Origin: Cyclina sinensis
Taxonomy: Eukaryota; Mollusca; Bivalvia; Venerida; Veneridae
Assembly: GCA_012932295.1 (NCBI GenBank)
Contig: JAAONU010000016.1
Coordinates: 45,043,241-45,107,240 of the forward strand
Direction of reading: 5' to 3'
DNA: 64,000 bases
Shown here: piece by piece, positions 44,336 to 56,296 of the stretch
Numbering within the stretch: position 1 is the stretch's first letter
Layout of the letters: each line of letters opens with the position of its first letter
Made by a program: the position numbers and the translations under genes
The notes under the pieces: model-generated
What the model saw: only the letters and a program-made list of their open reading frames with translations
The model's database searches: none
What the model was told of the DNA's origin: nothing

Positions 44336-45262
44336 AACGCGGTCCAAAATAAAAAGGGAAAATCTTTTTTTCCTTTTTACGGTTTGAAGCCTTTCAGCAG
44401 TCAAAATACACTTATATTTTGCTATTTTGACATGTTTTTCCTAAAAAAAAGACATATTTCCGCTAATTTTCCACGTTAAGTGTTTGATTTTCAGCCAGTT
44501 CTGCTGAAAATCACAAGGCATTCTTTATTTTCAGTCTAGGAATTACTTCCTTATCAAAGTGTCGCTAGGTAAATTCAAAAGATTAAATTCATTTCGGCAT
44601 CTTTTTCTGCTGAAATATTTTGATAGCAGATAATTACTATTTGAGTGACTGAACACTTCAATTTCTGCTGGCAGCTATTGTAACTTTTCGGAAGCTTTAT
44701 ATACCGAAAGGAGCGCGAGCAAAAAGTTTAAAAGTTGTTGCATAGTTCAGATAATCATATTGGTCGGTAGACATGGTAGAGGTCTCGATTTTTAAACTGT
44801 TAATAAACACAACAACAGCAACACAGTTTAAGATAATGATACTTTGTTAAGTGTGACCGTTCTTAGGAAAATGACATAATTTGAAGGAGATGATATCTAT
44901 TTCAGTATTATGTATTATTCGTAAATAATAACAAATATTTATGTTAATGAGACAGTATCTAATTACAAGTGACAATATGAACATATCATACCAGTTTTTC
45001 AAAGCGATGATACATGTTTAGATCAATAATTTTTGCCGTGTTTACACTTTTTTCTTGTTTCACACTAAAAGAATTGACACTTGTGTAGATAAAAGTGTTT
45101 CGGTTGACTCTCGTATTTCCAGCTTCTATTATCCCGGACACAGACTATTCCCTAATCACTTTCAGTTGCAATCACACAGAATTGAGCAATGTTATATGGT
45201 TTTCAGAACACAAACGACACGCTATTTGCTTAGCTATGAAGTTATGAATAATGAGAAGAGTT
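44336..45262. repeat. Left arm of an 18.8-kb-spaced inverted repeat
   Basis: Starting AACGCGGTCCAAAATAAAAA, this block is the reverse complement of 62106-63096 over almost its whole length, with scattered indels. Shared landmarks include ACACTTATATTTTGCTATTT, TTACCTAGCG-type and CGGTATATAAA-type sequences, and GCTATTTGCTTAGCTATG at the inner edge. The match stops abruptly on the outer side. The 113-codon frame at 45055-45396 straddles the inner edge and is not conserved in the other arm. Confidence 0.85.
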
Positions 45263-48200
45263 TAGTTACTCTTGTTTACTGGATATTAAGAACATATAAA
45301 TTTGTTGTTTTACATGAAATGTACACCATTTTTTTCTGTATAAGACGGAAGTCTGGACATAAATATTATATGCCTGTGAACATAATCTTCTCATGAGCAA
45401 ACACATATAAAAACACCTTTGCGACGACTGGAGGATAAATGTTTATTCATATAGCAGTCAGTCATTAGGCATAAACTAAGGAAACGGTTCATATTAGATG
45501 TATAACTGAGATAAAAGCGTATGTAATTGTCTGCGTGTTTCAAGCTGTCGATCGATAGCATATAATGTAGTATGTAACATGTTTTAATACAAACAGCTTC
45601 ACATGACTGTATATCTAGACAGACATAGATACTTCTAAAACAATACGGTTTTATAGTTGTAACTGTTCTATCAGTGGCTTTTTAATCAATTTATTTTCTA
45701 AAAAAAACAACATATAAACTAGTCTCACTATTTCGCCTCCGAAATGAACCCATTTTACAATCTGATATTTTATTGTTGTTCACCTTCTACGTCTCACTTT
45801 GATCTGCATCTGGCTAAGCGGACTCGCCCAATCGTAGGCGATTGGGCACTTTTTACGGCTCGTTTGTCTAACAGTTCACAGAGTTTAAGGCAAAAATGAT
45901 AAAAATATGATAAAATATGATAACTAAATTCATACCTGGTCCTGTAATCCAAGAAAACACACAAGTATAGAACTGAAACACTTATTTCGTACCTGATTTA
46001 TCCACCATTTTATTCAAAATTTGGCAATCGGAATACTCGGTGTTCTAGGTAATAAGTTAACTAGGGTAGGGTAAAGAATCTACCGAACAATATCCGCTCA
46101 GTTATATGCAGTTTAAAATTAGACTTAAAGGTTGAACAACTAAAAAATATCAGAATTATAAAATGGGTTCAACACTTTAAGCTTTATTAATTAGGCTACA
46201 TATAAACATACATTGCAAGATGGAAATCAAAAGCGCTGACAACAATTCTTTAACAGTTATTAAAGGATGACGCAATTTCTGTAAGATATTGTATTAACTA
46301 ATTTTATAATTTTATAACTCAAGTACGTACAATACATATTTATTATATTGTTCTTTCGAAAATTCTACAGCAGAATAGTGTCACCACTGACAACATAAGT
46401 AAACTTAACAAATGAAATAGTAAAGATCTTTCGTCACTACAATTAATGGTCGCACGCTGAATATCAAGTGCTAACCTGACCCCACTGCTTTTTGCTGAAA
46501 TCGTTTTTCTTTGCTTCCCAATAACTCCGAGGTGAAAAGTTTTTCTTGTCCATTCCCCTACAGCAATCTGAATAATACATGATAAAATAAAATTAATTGT
46601 TCAAAAATAACTTCAATCGATATGGCGGATGAAAACATGTAGAATTGTCCGCCAACCACTTCACTGTTCATCAGCTCCAGTATTATTACAACAGGTTTCA
46701 GTGGACTACTTACTAACATTTTTAAAATGAAATAAAGTTATTTATATGCGAACAAAACGTCTTATTCATAGCTACAATGTATCGAAAATTCAGCGTGGAG
46801 CCGAAGAACTTATACACGTATTATATACGTGTTATGAATTGTTATATAGAAAAGATTTACCGTGTAGTTTTCATAATTGAAATCACTGATATCCAATGTT
46901 CATGTATTAACAATTCTTAATGGTTTTACAAAAGAGAAACTTCATTTAAAATGAAAAGTATTCGATTCAATTTGTTTGTTGTATAAGTAAGTAATTTTTT
47001 TTTTCATTTGAAATCAGCAATTTCCACTAACATTCAGTTTCATCACTTCTTTTCGTATTCTATAAACTGCACAATACCTTTATGGAACGAAACTGTTCAC
47101 ATATTTATGAAAAATAACAGTTACTTGAACACTTACTCTTTTCGGTTGAACAGAAGTTTGTCTATTTGTGACTCTTTCGAAATAACTAGAGAAACACTCC
47201 TGTAAAACAAATAAAGTAAATAGAAAAAGAGAGCAAACAACTGCTTAGTTTTGATAAGGACGCAGAACCGACAAACTAGTTCTCTCGCGTCCGTCAATGA
47301 GACACTGTTTTATTTTCGTTTATGCAATCATTTGAATAATGCTTTTAAGTTTAACTGTTGGTAATATCTATAATTGTTTCATTGTTTTTGAAATCAAATC
47401 ATAATTGATATTTCCATCGCTTTGAGCGTCATTTTCTTTGTTTCATAAATAAACATAGATTTGTAAACATTTTAGTTTATTAATATCAAGCAGATTTTTT
47501 TCTTCTCCTTTCTTCTTCTTTTGGAGAAAGGTAAAAAGGTAAAACATAGTCGTATAAAGACCGGTGGTTGACAGTCAACAAAATGTGTAGCACCGGGATA
47601 AATTAATAGTAAATATAGCCCGACACCTAAGGTAGATTAATGTAGGATTAAACCAGACGTCCGGTTTAGGACTTCCTCATTTTATATAAAATATATTGTT
47701 CTTTTTAAAACAAGAGTGACTTGGAACCGTGTACCCATTAAGCAATTGATAAACATTAAATATAGAAATGCAAAGGGTGTTCTTTCACCTGTTCGTCCCA
47801 CTTCACTTAATTTATTCATCGTACTTTACTTTCTTTTCCGACAAAACACTGAACACACTGTATCGTTTAAATTTTCAGTTAAAAGTAATTCTTTAAATGT
47901 TAAGGGAGATACAGACTCAGGGAAGAAAATGAGCTAATTTGTTGTCTTTCTGAATTTTTTCTTCTTCTTTAGATTAACATAACTCTCAAAATCTATTATT
48001 AATAAGATATGTTGATAAAGCTTCTTACGTTAGTATTTTTTTTTTATCCACTGTAAGGAAGGACTTCTCGGGGTTCTGCAATTCTTGTCAAACGCTGCGT
48101 TTCTGTCTGCTTTAATACACTCCATTTGTAGTTCTTAATCTTCCTTGGTTTCTGTTCGTACCTGTAGGCACTGAAAACATTTCATTGGGTCTCTGGGTAT

Positions 48201-48522
48201 TCAGTCGATAAAAATGAATTCAATATGTCATTTTCATAGGTTGAAATAGCACTAAAAGGTTCCATACTTTATTAAACTAAACCGCGATAGATCTGTTTAT
48301 CTTGATGATTGTTTGTTATTCATTTGATGTCATTACTTTTATAGTAAGTATACGTATTTCTAAGGAAAGGAATTCAATATATAATCAAGTAACTTTCTAT
48401 AGACTTATAATCGGAGCTTTAACATGTCTTATTTGTTTTGTCTTCTTAAAGTAGCAAAGTTTCCTTTAAAATAAAGCCATCAAATGAAATTGAAATTGTT
48501 TTGTCATAACACTGCGTCATTT
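45263..48522. other. Non-coding, nothing recognised except one hairpin
   Basis: AT-rich, with short frames only (up to 73 codons). GCCCAATCG-TAGG-CGATTGGGC (45826-45847) is a perfect 9-bp stem with a 4-base loop. Confidence 0.4.
45826..45847. repeat. Perfect 9-bp hairpin
   Basis: GCCCAATCG and CGATTGGGC around TAGG. There is no T-run typical of a bacterial terminator and no gene nearby, so its function is unknown. Confidence 0.8.
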
Positions 48523-48613
48523 GTTTGTTTCATACAGAAAAAAAAACTTGTTGTCGCAGAGAAAGATCTGTTTGTTTCATACAGAAAAGAGCTTGTTGTC
48601 GCAGAGAAAGATC
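48523..48613. repeat. Two-copy tandem repeat, about 46 bp
   Basis: TGTTTGTTTCATACAGAAAA followed by CTTGTTGTCGCAGAGAAAGA occurs twice in a row, differing mainly in the length of the A run. Confidence 0.9.
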
Positions 48614-48739
48614 TGTTTCCGCAGTAATAAAACATATTCAATTTCATAAAAGAGTAAAATGACTACTTTTGATCTTGAAAAAAGAAAAAGATCTTACCAG
48701 CACACATCCTAAGAAACTTCAGGCCTTGACACACTATTC

Positions 48740-48835
48740 TTTCCCGTCAGAGGCGAGGTTCTCTCACGATCTTCACATTCCTCCACGCTGCGCGAATACT
48801 GCTATGGAACACAGGAAGCAGTCATCGAGCGTGAT
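48740..48835 (+). repeat. 5'-truncated SINE with shared central domain
   Basis: It starts within the box B region (CCCGTCAGAGGCGAGG) and continues TTCTCTCACGATCTTCACAT, GCGCGAATACTGCTATGGAA and GAAGCAGTCATCGAGCG. It is nearly identical to the body at 55222-55315. The tRNA head is missing. Confidence 0.8.
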
Positions 48836-49289
48836 TAATTTTTTTATCAAACCTCCGTTTTTGGAGATGTCCAAGCGTACATTTTTACACAAGATGAGAA
48901 ACTGTCTTCAGATCTCCGATAGAAATTAGTACATCCTTGGCCAAGACTTCAAAAACAAAAATAATCTATCAACTCTGACCTTCAAGTGTGATCCAAGTGT
49001 ATTGCAATTTTTATGCATCAATGACCCATAAACATACAGAAGGTAGCAAGGAAATTCAGTACTGAAGTCTAATCCTTCTATTTTCATTATCTGAAAAATA
49101 ATCTCTAGCCATTCCATTACAATAACAATTCTCGCAGCATGAATCAGAAATCTTCCCAGCTGAAACCAGATAGGCGAACCATGTGTGATGGTGCGCTTAA
49201 GGATCAGTTAATAACGACTAATGTGAATCTACTTTTTTTTCTTTTCAAGCAACTTATTGAATACTGACCTGAAGTGCAAGTGTATTACA
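48836..49289. other. Non-coding, nothing recognised
   Basis: No supportable feature. Confidence 0.4.
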
Positions 49290-49580
49290 ATTTCTATCTA
49301 TCTATTTGAGCTTATCTATCGTCGGTACCGGTTCCCATATGACCGACTCCCCCTGAAGAGATTAGTTATTTTATGTTGTGGGATTAGTGCAAGATACAGA
49401 AAGCATCCCATTCCAGAGGCACCCCTGGTTCTTTTGCATGCTCAGTGTATAGCACTGACACATGGGACCTAGGTTCTCATCCGAAAGACTATTAGTAATG
49501 TTAGTTGAGGAGCGGAGGATCGAACTCGGGACTCCTGGTTTACCAGTCCAGCGCGTTACCACTGATCCACATCCGCTCCT
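49290..49580 (-). repeat. tRNA-Thr-like SINE, minus strand
   Basis: On the minus strand the head reads GGAGCGGATGTGGATCAGTG, then GTAACGCGCTGGACTGGTAA and CCGAGTTCGATCCTCCGCTC. The outer 7 bases (GGAGCGG/CCGCTCC) pair perfectly, box A and B are clear, and the loop CTGGTAA gives anticodon GGT (threonine). The body (CATGTGTCAGTGCTATACAC, AAGAACCAGG, CTGTATCTTGCAC) also occurs in the copies at 56834 and, partly, 63490. Confidence 0.8.
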
Positions 49581-49627
49581 GTATTACAATTTTGTATACA
49601 CCAGTCTTTTTATAGATGTAACCTTTG

Positions 49628-49680
49628 AAAAATGTCAGGGCTCAGTGGTTAGAGCGTTGGTACGGCTGAGTACGGACTGC
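49628..49680 (+). repeat. tRNA-like box A fragment
   Basis: GGCTCAGTGGTTAGAGCGTTG has a good box A. The following box B is not recognisable. Probably a truncated SINE head. Confidence 0.4.
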
Positions 49681-50039
49681 ACTCTTCAATTTTACCGACA
49701 GTTATACAGTTATATAAATGCAATGTATGAATAAGAGTGTATGTGTACGACACTTGTACGCCTTTGAAATCTTCTGCGCCGACTTGATGCTCTGTATCAA
49801 TGTTTTTTTTCTTGTGTAAGGTAAAAGTCGAGAACATAGACCAGTCTAGATTTAACCTGTCTAGGAAAATCTGTTCTCTTTTTTTTCGTTCTGTTCTGTT
49901 TACTGGCAAGGCTTAATCTGGAACTTGTTTGTTGTTGTCAACCCAGAAGTCACTGGCACTTCAACATTGTTATAAAGATTAAATGACTTAAACTGTTACC
50001 TGCCATTACTCATGCGTACCTAACATTCATTAATATTTG

Positions 50040-51060
50040 TGAAGTTAGATCAACATACGACATTCGACATTTGACATTAGCTGAAACGAATGTCGTATTA
50101 GCTCAACACTATACATTCGACTTTGGCTAAAGTCAGTGTTGTGCAAGCACGATATTCGAATTCGGAATTATTTGAAATCTGAATTTTGTGCTATCACGAA
50201 ATTCGACATCAACATTGAAATTTTGAATCATTTGTTTGAAATGTTGTGCTAGCACGACATTCTAAATTCGATTTTTTTATTTTGAAATTTTGAAATATTA
50301 ATGTTGTGCCAGAACAACATTCGACGTAACGGTTTAACTTTCGAATTCTGAAAACACTTCAAATTTGAATGTTGTGCCAGCATGGCATTCGACATACGAC
50401 ATTCAAATTGTGGATCATTTGCTTTGACTGCTGTGCAAATACGACAATCGACATTCAGATTTTGAAATCTTGAAAGTTTAATGTTGTGCCAGGTCGACAT
50501 TCAACATATGATATTCGAATTTTGAATCATTTTTTTATTATTTTGCTAGCATGACGACATTTGAATTTAAAGATATTTGCGTTCAATTTTTTGCCAGCAC
50601 GATAGTTGACAATAGAAAGTTGAAAATTTAATGTTGATCTAGCACATTATTTGACATTCAACATTTGAAATTGAAACACTTGAAAATTGAATTTGTGTCT
50701 ACAGGAAACCTGAATTTCAAATTTTGAATCACTATGAAATTGAATGTTGTATATTTTAAATTGTTTTAAAAATCGAATGTCAAATGTCGTGCTAGCTGTA
50801 CATTCAAAGCAAATGATTTAAAATTTGAATATAGTGTGTCGAATGTCGTGTTTTGTCAATTTTCAGGATTTTAACATTTCGAATGTCTTGCTAGCACAAC
50901 GTTCAAAAATTGAAAGTGTTGTATCTTAATGCCGTGCTGGCGCAATATTTAACTTTTCAAGTGTGTCAGAACTCGAATGTCAAATGTTGTGCTAGCATAT
51001 TCAAAGCAAATGATTCACAGTTTGAATGTCGAATGTCGTGTTAGCACAACACTGACTTTT
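50040..51060. repeat. Degenerate palindromic minisatellite, about 58-bp units
   Basis: From 50040 to about 50720 a motif like TGTTGTGCTAGCACGACATT recurs about ten times at 44-67 base spacing (near 50187, 50244, 50306, 50373, 50431, 50484, 50541, 50590, 50634 and 50696). From about 50760 to 51060 the same motif appears reverse-complemented (GAATGTCGTGTTAGCACAAC). The block at 50386-50445 pairs with 51000-51055. The core GTGCTAGCAC is itself a palindrome. Confidence 0.8.
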
Positions 51061-52404
51061 TTTCCGAAGTCTTATGTCTGATATTGAGCTTATAGGACAG
51101 TCATTTCGGCGAATGTCAGATGTTGAGCCTACTTCTCACTCATCATTCAGAATATATAAAATACATGATTAAAGCACTACAGGTGATGATGATAAGGCAG
51201 TTTTTGTAAATTTTCTTCTTGATACATGTCAATGACTGATTTTTAATACATGATATAACGTTTTCTGCTTTGAATTCATTTTTGTTCTATTTTTTTTCAG
51301 AGTAAGATCTATTTAGACATGTATAGAAATATAGTAAATGAACGAAAGCAACGGAAAAATAATTCATGCTATCTTACTCTGTCTTCACGCCATCGATTCA
51401 ACGGGGCGTTTTTGTTAATAACGATTTTATTCAAAATATACGATTAAACAATTTCCTTCAAATTTATCCCGGTAGCAGTGCGGATAAATATCATTCATTT
51501 AATTAATGGTTATAATTGCGAATTAATTATATGCCAGTCAAAGCGAATGCATGTTGCAGCGGTTTTTATTTTGTTTATTTTTTTTGCACCATTTTCTCTA
51601 AATAAAACTACATTTTCTACCATCAGTTGGTTAGAAGTACACAGTCCGTCTACTTTTTATAACGTTAAACTTGTGCCTGTAATTCAATGATTTTTATGGA
51701 TTTTGAAACATACCAATAAAAATCACATGTGATTTTATAACAATTTTCTCAAGGCAATAAGCAGATCTTTATCTTGATGTAAACATTCATTCCCTGACCA
51801 GTGTAGATTGAAGATTTATTGCTCAGTGGTGTAATACCATACGGTCAAGTATCACGTGGAGCCATGTCTGACCAGACGAGATAATTCGAAAAAGAAGAGA
51901 AAAAATCTCATTTGAGAATCTTTTCAGTAGCAGATTAAGTAAACATTGAAATACTTTATTATTTTCTATACACGAGCACCTACAATACTTTCTGTATATG
52001 TAATACTATTATCACTAAAATTGTCCAGGCCTCAAACTTTTATCAGTTTTCATTTAAATGAAAGTACATTTATCAGAACAGTTACGTATGAAAGGTTGCA
52101 TTATATCAACATGTGTATTAAATCTAAGCGATCAGAGTGATAAACTATTTTTATAGATCTACAGATGTTAAATTTATTCGTGCTACCGAACTATGACAAA
52201 ACTGTTATATTCTGGTGAACCTGTTTCGTGCAAAATTTTGGTTACGATATCTGTTCTGCGAAGAGGGATCTATAAACAATGCATTCGGGCAGCCGTGGCA
52301 GGATATCTAAAAGTCTAGAAGTTGGAATCTAGTAAATATGTTCTGTTTTCGAAAACAAACTGTCTTATACAAGACGTGAAACATAACGGATATTCGTAAT
52401 TCCA
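51061..52404. other. Non-coding, nothing recognised
   Basis: AT-rich, with open frames of at most 70 codons. Confidence 0.4.
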
Positions 52405-52445
52405 CACACACAAACACACACACACAGACACAAACACACACCGCA
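52405..52445. repeat. (CA)n microsatellite
   Basis: Interrupted CA dinucleotides with AAAC and AGAC variants. Confidence 0.9.
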
Positions 52446-52936
52446 CATACGTACACTCTGCCGTTGAATTGTTAGTGCATTAAAATAGACCATATGCGAG
52501 TGCGATTCGTAATCATATCGCCTCGATCATAAGTAGTTTTGTAAACCAAAGTCCGATGGGATCAATTTCCTGACGCGTTTGTCAGATGTTGTATCTATAT
52601 ACATTTTATAGATTTCAGTTCGTTTCGCGACCTCTACATGTTCGCACTAGCCGTCCCTCTACGCAGTAAGAAGTCGATTCACCGCCCAAGAGTTTACGAT
52701 AGCCGAATGTGTTTCGATGAATGACACTTTGCAATAATATAACTACACTTGTTTAACTTAATACAACATATTTTTTTAATTAATGCAAATTTACATTATT
52801 TTTTAATCAATGCAATTTTTTATTAAATGAAAACAGTCACTGATTCAAACTGATGTTTTAGATTTAGTTTTAATCAATAGTCTCGGACCCGGAGACTTTA
52901 ATCTCTAGAAAATATCACTTTACATCAGGGACTTAA
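52446..52936. other. Non-coding, nothing recognised
   Basis: No supportable feature. Confidence 0.4.
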
Positions 52937-52940
52937 TTAA

Positions 52941-53380
52941 AGCGACTGACTCTCAGACGGGCCGACGATGGAAAAAAAAGAAAGAAAATGTTTCTACATC
53001 TTGAAATTCTTGCTGTAATTGTGAAGAAAACATCTAAACAAAGTTACTGATTCATTTTTTGTTACAGAAAAACATCAAAATATAAAGTTTTACACACTTT
53101 TATCGCTAAAAAACTTACCCCGTTAGTCACGGGGTAGATACTTTAGTTATAACATTAATTTTGACGAAACGTTCAAACTAGACGCTATGGCTCAGAGGTG
53201 TAGATCGTCGCTACATATTTTACTGACCGAAAGGTCATGAGTTCGAATACTGGTTAAGTCAAAACTATTGTTTTCAGTTTTCATGGTGTATAGAAGCATA
53301 TCATGTTTTTTCCATAGTATATTAATTTTTCTTAAGTTTTAAAGAAAAAAAAATCAGCAAAATTTTGTGAGTCAGTCGCT
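52941..53380. mobile_element. TTAA-flanked TIR element with tRNA-like core, copy 2
   Basis: TTAA at 52937-52940 and 53381-53384 flanks perfect 12-bp inverted ends AGCGACTGACTC / GAGTCAGTCGCT. The 440-bp interior is non-coding and holds a tRNA-like segment (53181-53256) with a strong box A and box B. Shared features with the 26176 element are an A-rich motif just inside the left end (GATGGAAAAAAAAGAAAG versus GATGACAAAAAAAGAAAG), 'GAAATTCTTG/GAATTTCTTG', 'TTACTGA', and 'CGGGGTAGATACTTTAGTTA' versus 'CGACGGTATAACTAT' before the core. The terminal sequences of the two differ. Confidence 0.8.
53181..53256 (+). repeat. tRNA-like core inside the TTAA element
   Basis: GACGCTATGGCTCAGAGGTG contains box A and ATGAGTTCGAATACTGG contains box B. 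The segment between (CATATTTTACTGACCGAAAG) is where the anticodon arm would be. The acceptor stem does not close well. A Pol III promoter function is possible, but not an active tRNA. Confidence 0.6.
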
Positions 53381-53384
53381 TTAA

Positions 53385-53818
53385 GGCCCTGTGGATAAGC
53401 CACTTCAGGCTTCAAGCTATAAGATTTACAAATATCGATATTCAAACCTCACATTTCAACTACCACGTGCATAACATTTTTTTGTATTGTGCTGCAATCT
53501 ATCTGTTTATGAAAACTGTTCTGTAATTACTAATAAAAGTCATAAAAACTGTGAAACAACAAAACCACATTTTTTTCTCCCGAAATAAATGCACTTTCAA
53601 AAAGAGTTTAGAAATATATTTGATAATGCTTTTAAGTGTAGTTTCAATTAATAAAAAAGTGAATCCTGTCTTCAAATTTATTACAGTGAAATAAATAAAT
53701 TTATTCAGTTAATAAAAGAATAATTAGTAAAAAAACTGAACGCTTATGAATGCAGAAATGTACCAGAAAGATAGTTCAAGCTGACCCTTGTCTTTTCAGC
53801 CTCTTTAACATTGTAACA
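53385..53818. other. Non-coding, nothing recognised
   Basis: AT-rich. Open frames near 53750-54000 belong to the foldback element that follows. Confidence 0.4.
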
Positions 53819-54699
53819 TATCCACCGTGTCCAATCGTTACAACTGGAAGGAGGATTTGTAACGCATCCGCAGTCGTGTACTTCAGGGATTTAGGAAGGG
53901 GTGATGTAAATATTTTCCTCATTATTTCTTCATTTTTTTCTGTTTTGTTTTTGTTTAATGGTCTAAGATGACCTTCAATCAATGTAGATTCTTGCTCCAA
54001 AACTGTTTTGTCTCAGAACTTTGCCATTTTCAAGATCATTCAGGAAAATCTAGCGTTAGAAAGAAAAACGCTTGATTTTAGCACGATGTTTTGAAGATTT
54101 CTTGACATAAACGTATCAAACAATTTTATATTTTGTTTGGTTTACAAGAATTTCATAGTAAAAATTGATTCTAATTTAAACTTTATCCCTGCGTTTCCAA
54201 TTAAATACTGATATAATCGTTTTTGCTAACGAAACACATGTAACGTAGGCGCAGTTATTTTTGTGACGCACGCGGAGCAAGGATTCAATAACTTTCAAGT
54301 ACCTTTCCTCACCGTAATTGACCAAACAACAAATAACTAGATGTATTTTATATTTTTATTCTTACTATGAAATTCTTGTAAACCAAAAAATTATAAAGTC
54401 CTCATACGTTTATATCAAGAAATCTTCAAAATATCGTGCTAAAATCAAGCGTTTTTCTTTCTAACGCTAGGTTTTCCTGAATGATCTTGAAAATGGCAAA
54501 GTTCTGAGACAAAACAGTTTTGGAGCAAGAATCTACTTTGATTAAAGGTCATCTTAGACTACTAAACAAAAACCAGACAGAAAAAAATGAAGAAATAACG
54601 AGGAAAATATTTACATCACCCCTTCGTAATCCCTGAAATACACGACTGCAGATGCGTTACAAATCCTCCTTCCAATTGTAACGATTGAACACGGTGATA
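53819..54699. mobile_element. Foldback element, family 2, full copy
   Basis: Arms 53819-54162 and 54363-54699 (about 340 bp each) are close reverse complements with outer ends TATCCACCGTGTCCAATCG / CGATTGAACACGGTGATA. The 200-bp spacer includes GTAACGTAGGCGCAGTTATT. No coding capacity; the open frames here are the two arms read in opposite directions. Confidence 0.88.
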
Positions 54700-54732
54700 A
54701 TGCTTTACAATCAAATAGGATAACTAGAGCCA

Positions 54733-55084
54733 ATTCTCGGCTTTACACATCCGGGTACTTTTTAAAGGTAGTATATCCGTACTTGGCTGTAACTCGGATT
54801 TTATTGTTGAGCTTTATGTAACTTCAAGATTAAAAATTACAAAAACTAGAACATATAACAAAAGAAACTGTCTTAATTTCCAAGACCTATGGCCTGATAA
54901 GTGCATTTGTAACGATTCTAATTAATCAAAGTTGTTAGGTTTCATAACAAACGACTTTAAAGTCAAATAGGCTCTAACGATAAAGTCCGAGTAACAATCG
55001 ACAACCGAATGCTTAAATTAGTTAGTTACTATTATCTGATTGGTTAATGGCTAGAATGACGTCATGCTTAAGCCGAGAATCTGC
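54733..55084. repeat. Possible MITE with short TIRs
   Basis: ATTCTCGGCTTTA (54736-54748) and TTAAGCCGAGAAT (55070-55082) are inverted matches, 12 of 13. No target duplication was seen, so this could be chance. Confidence 0.3.
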
Positions 55085-55159
55085 TTCCTTAAAAAAGCTT
55101 TCTTTATTTACATTTGATTTTATTAAAAATCTTCATCAAATTTATCTTTTACACTCCTT

Positions 55160-55375
55160 GAGGAGCCACCCTGGTCCAGGGGTTGAGCGCAGGGCTCCGG
55201 ATCCGGAGGTCGCGGGTTCGAATCCCGTCAGAGGCGAGATTCTCTCACGATCTTCACATTCCTCACCTCGGCGCGAATACTGGTATGGAACCCAGGAAGC
55301 AGTCATCGAGCGTGGTGATTCTAAGTTGTAAGAACTTGTATCGCAATCGATGTAAAATAAATGAGTCTAAACATT
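55160..55375 (+). repeat. tRNA-derived SINE with shared central domain, full-length
   Basis: The head AGGAGCCACCCTGGTCCAGG, then GGTTGAGCGCAGGGC, the hairpin CTCCGGATCCGGAG and box B GCGGGTTCGAATCCCGTC. The body is TTCTCTCACGATCTTCACAT, GCGCGAATACTGGTATGGAA and GAAGCAGTCATCGAGCG. The tail is A-rich (ATGTAAAATAAATGAG). Peptides such as PDPEVAGSNPVRG that appear in its open frames come from the tRNA-like head and are not real proteins. Confidence 0.88.
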
Positions 55376-56296
55376 GTACCTTTTAAATTTGATTTCACAG
55401 CAATCTTGTTTTTATGATGCATGACGCGGATGCACAAGCAGAGATAACATATTTTAATAGTTTGGAAAAAGCAGAGTATAAGTATTACCATACATAAAAC
55501 TCAACAGAGCATTCACGATTCAAACTGCAGATTACTATATTGCTGTATTCAGTTTTAATGAGCTGTGAATTCTCACATTCAATGTCTGCTATTTTTGGGT
55601 GAATCAACAAACAACCTTGCACATCCATAATAAGAATACCTGCAAGTTGACAAACAAACTGCTTAATCATTTCACGCAGGTATTTCATGTTTGTTTAATT
55701 TAAAACCGCAGGTTGTTAGCAACTTTATGATTTTTGACTTAATACATGCGCACATGCGCTGAAAATACCTATTTAATATTTTTGGGAAATCCCGGATATA
55801 TACAACTCGCTGATTATTTTTGGGGCATTCATGGAAGATTTTCATTTGTCATTAGGGAGAAATAGTAACGTGATGCTCGTTTGGGAGAGGTGCAGCTCGA
55901 GAGAGGTGAAAATACACAGATTTCCAATGCCGGGGGGGGGGGGAGCGGGGGGCAGGAATCAAAATATAGATATAAAGAGGATGCCGTTCGTTGGAGGAGG
56001 TGACGTTATGGTAGGATTGACTTTATATTTAACATATCTGTCCCCAGTACTTAGCACAAGTATAATATACACACTATGGATATCAGATCAATAGGCTCAA
56101 TACTGAACTTGCATGTCCCAAAGCTAAGAACAGTTTTTTTAGGAAATGTTTTGAATATTCTGGAACTAAAAACTGGAACTCATTCCAGTCTCATTAGGCT
56201 GAAACCATCTCTAGCTTTAAAAGTAAATACATTGCATACTGGCAAATTCTTTCTATTAATCTCAGATATATGAATATTTCTTAACGCTTTAAAAAT
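55376..56296. other. Non-coding, nothing recognised
   Basis: Contains a poly-G run (near 55932-55942). No supportable gene. Confidence 0.4.

Noticed and set aside
45826..45847. Rho-independent-type terminator hairpin
   Set aside because: Perfect stem, but no gene end nearby and the genome is eukaryotic. Kept only as a hairpin.
53750..54000. Overlapping frames on both strands (73 and 74 codons), also matched at 56519-56821
   Set aside because: Both come from the arms of the foldback element. The similarity is due to the repeat.
55047..55386. Two overlapping open frames containing PDPEVAGSNPVRG-type peptides
   Set aside because: These peptides arise from translation of a tRNA-like head (GGTTCGAATCCC region) and are a known artefact. 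The sequence is a SINE.
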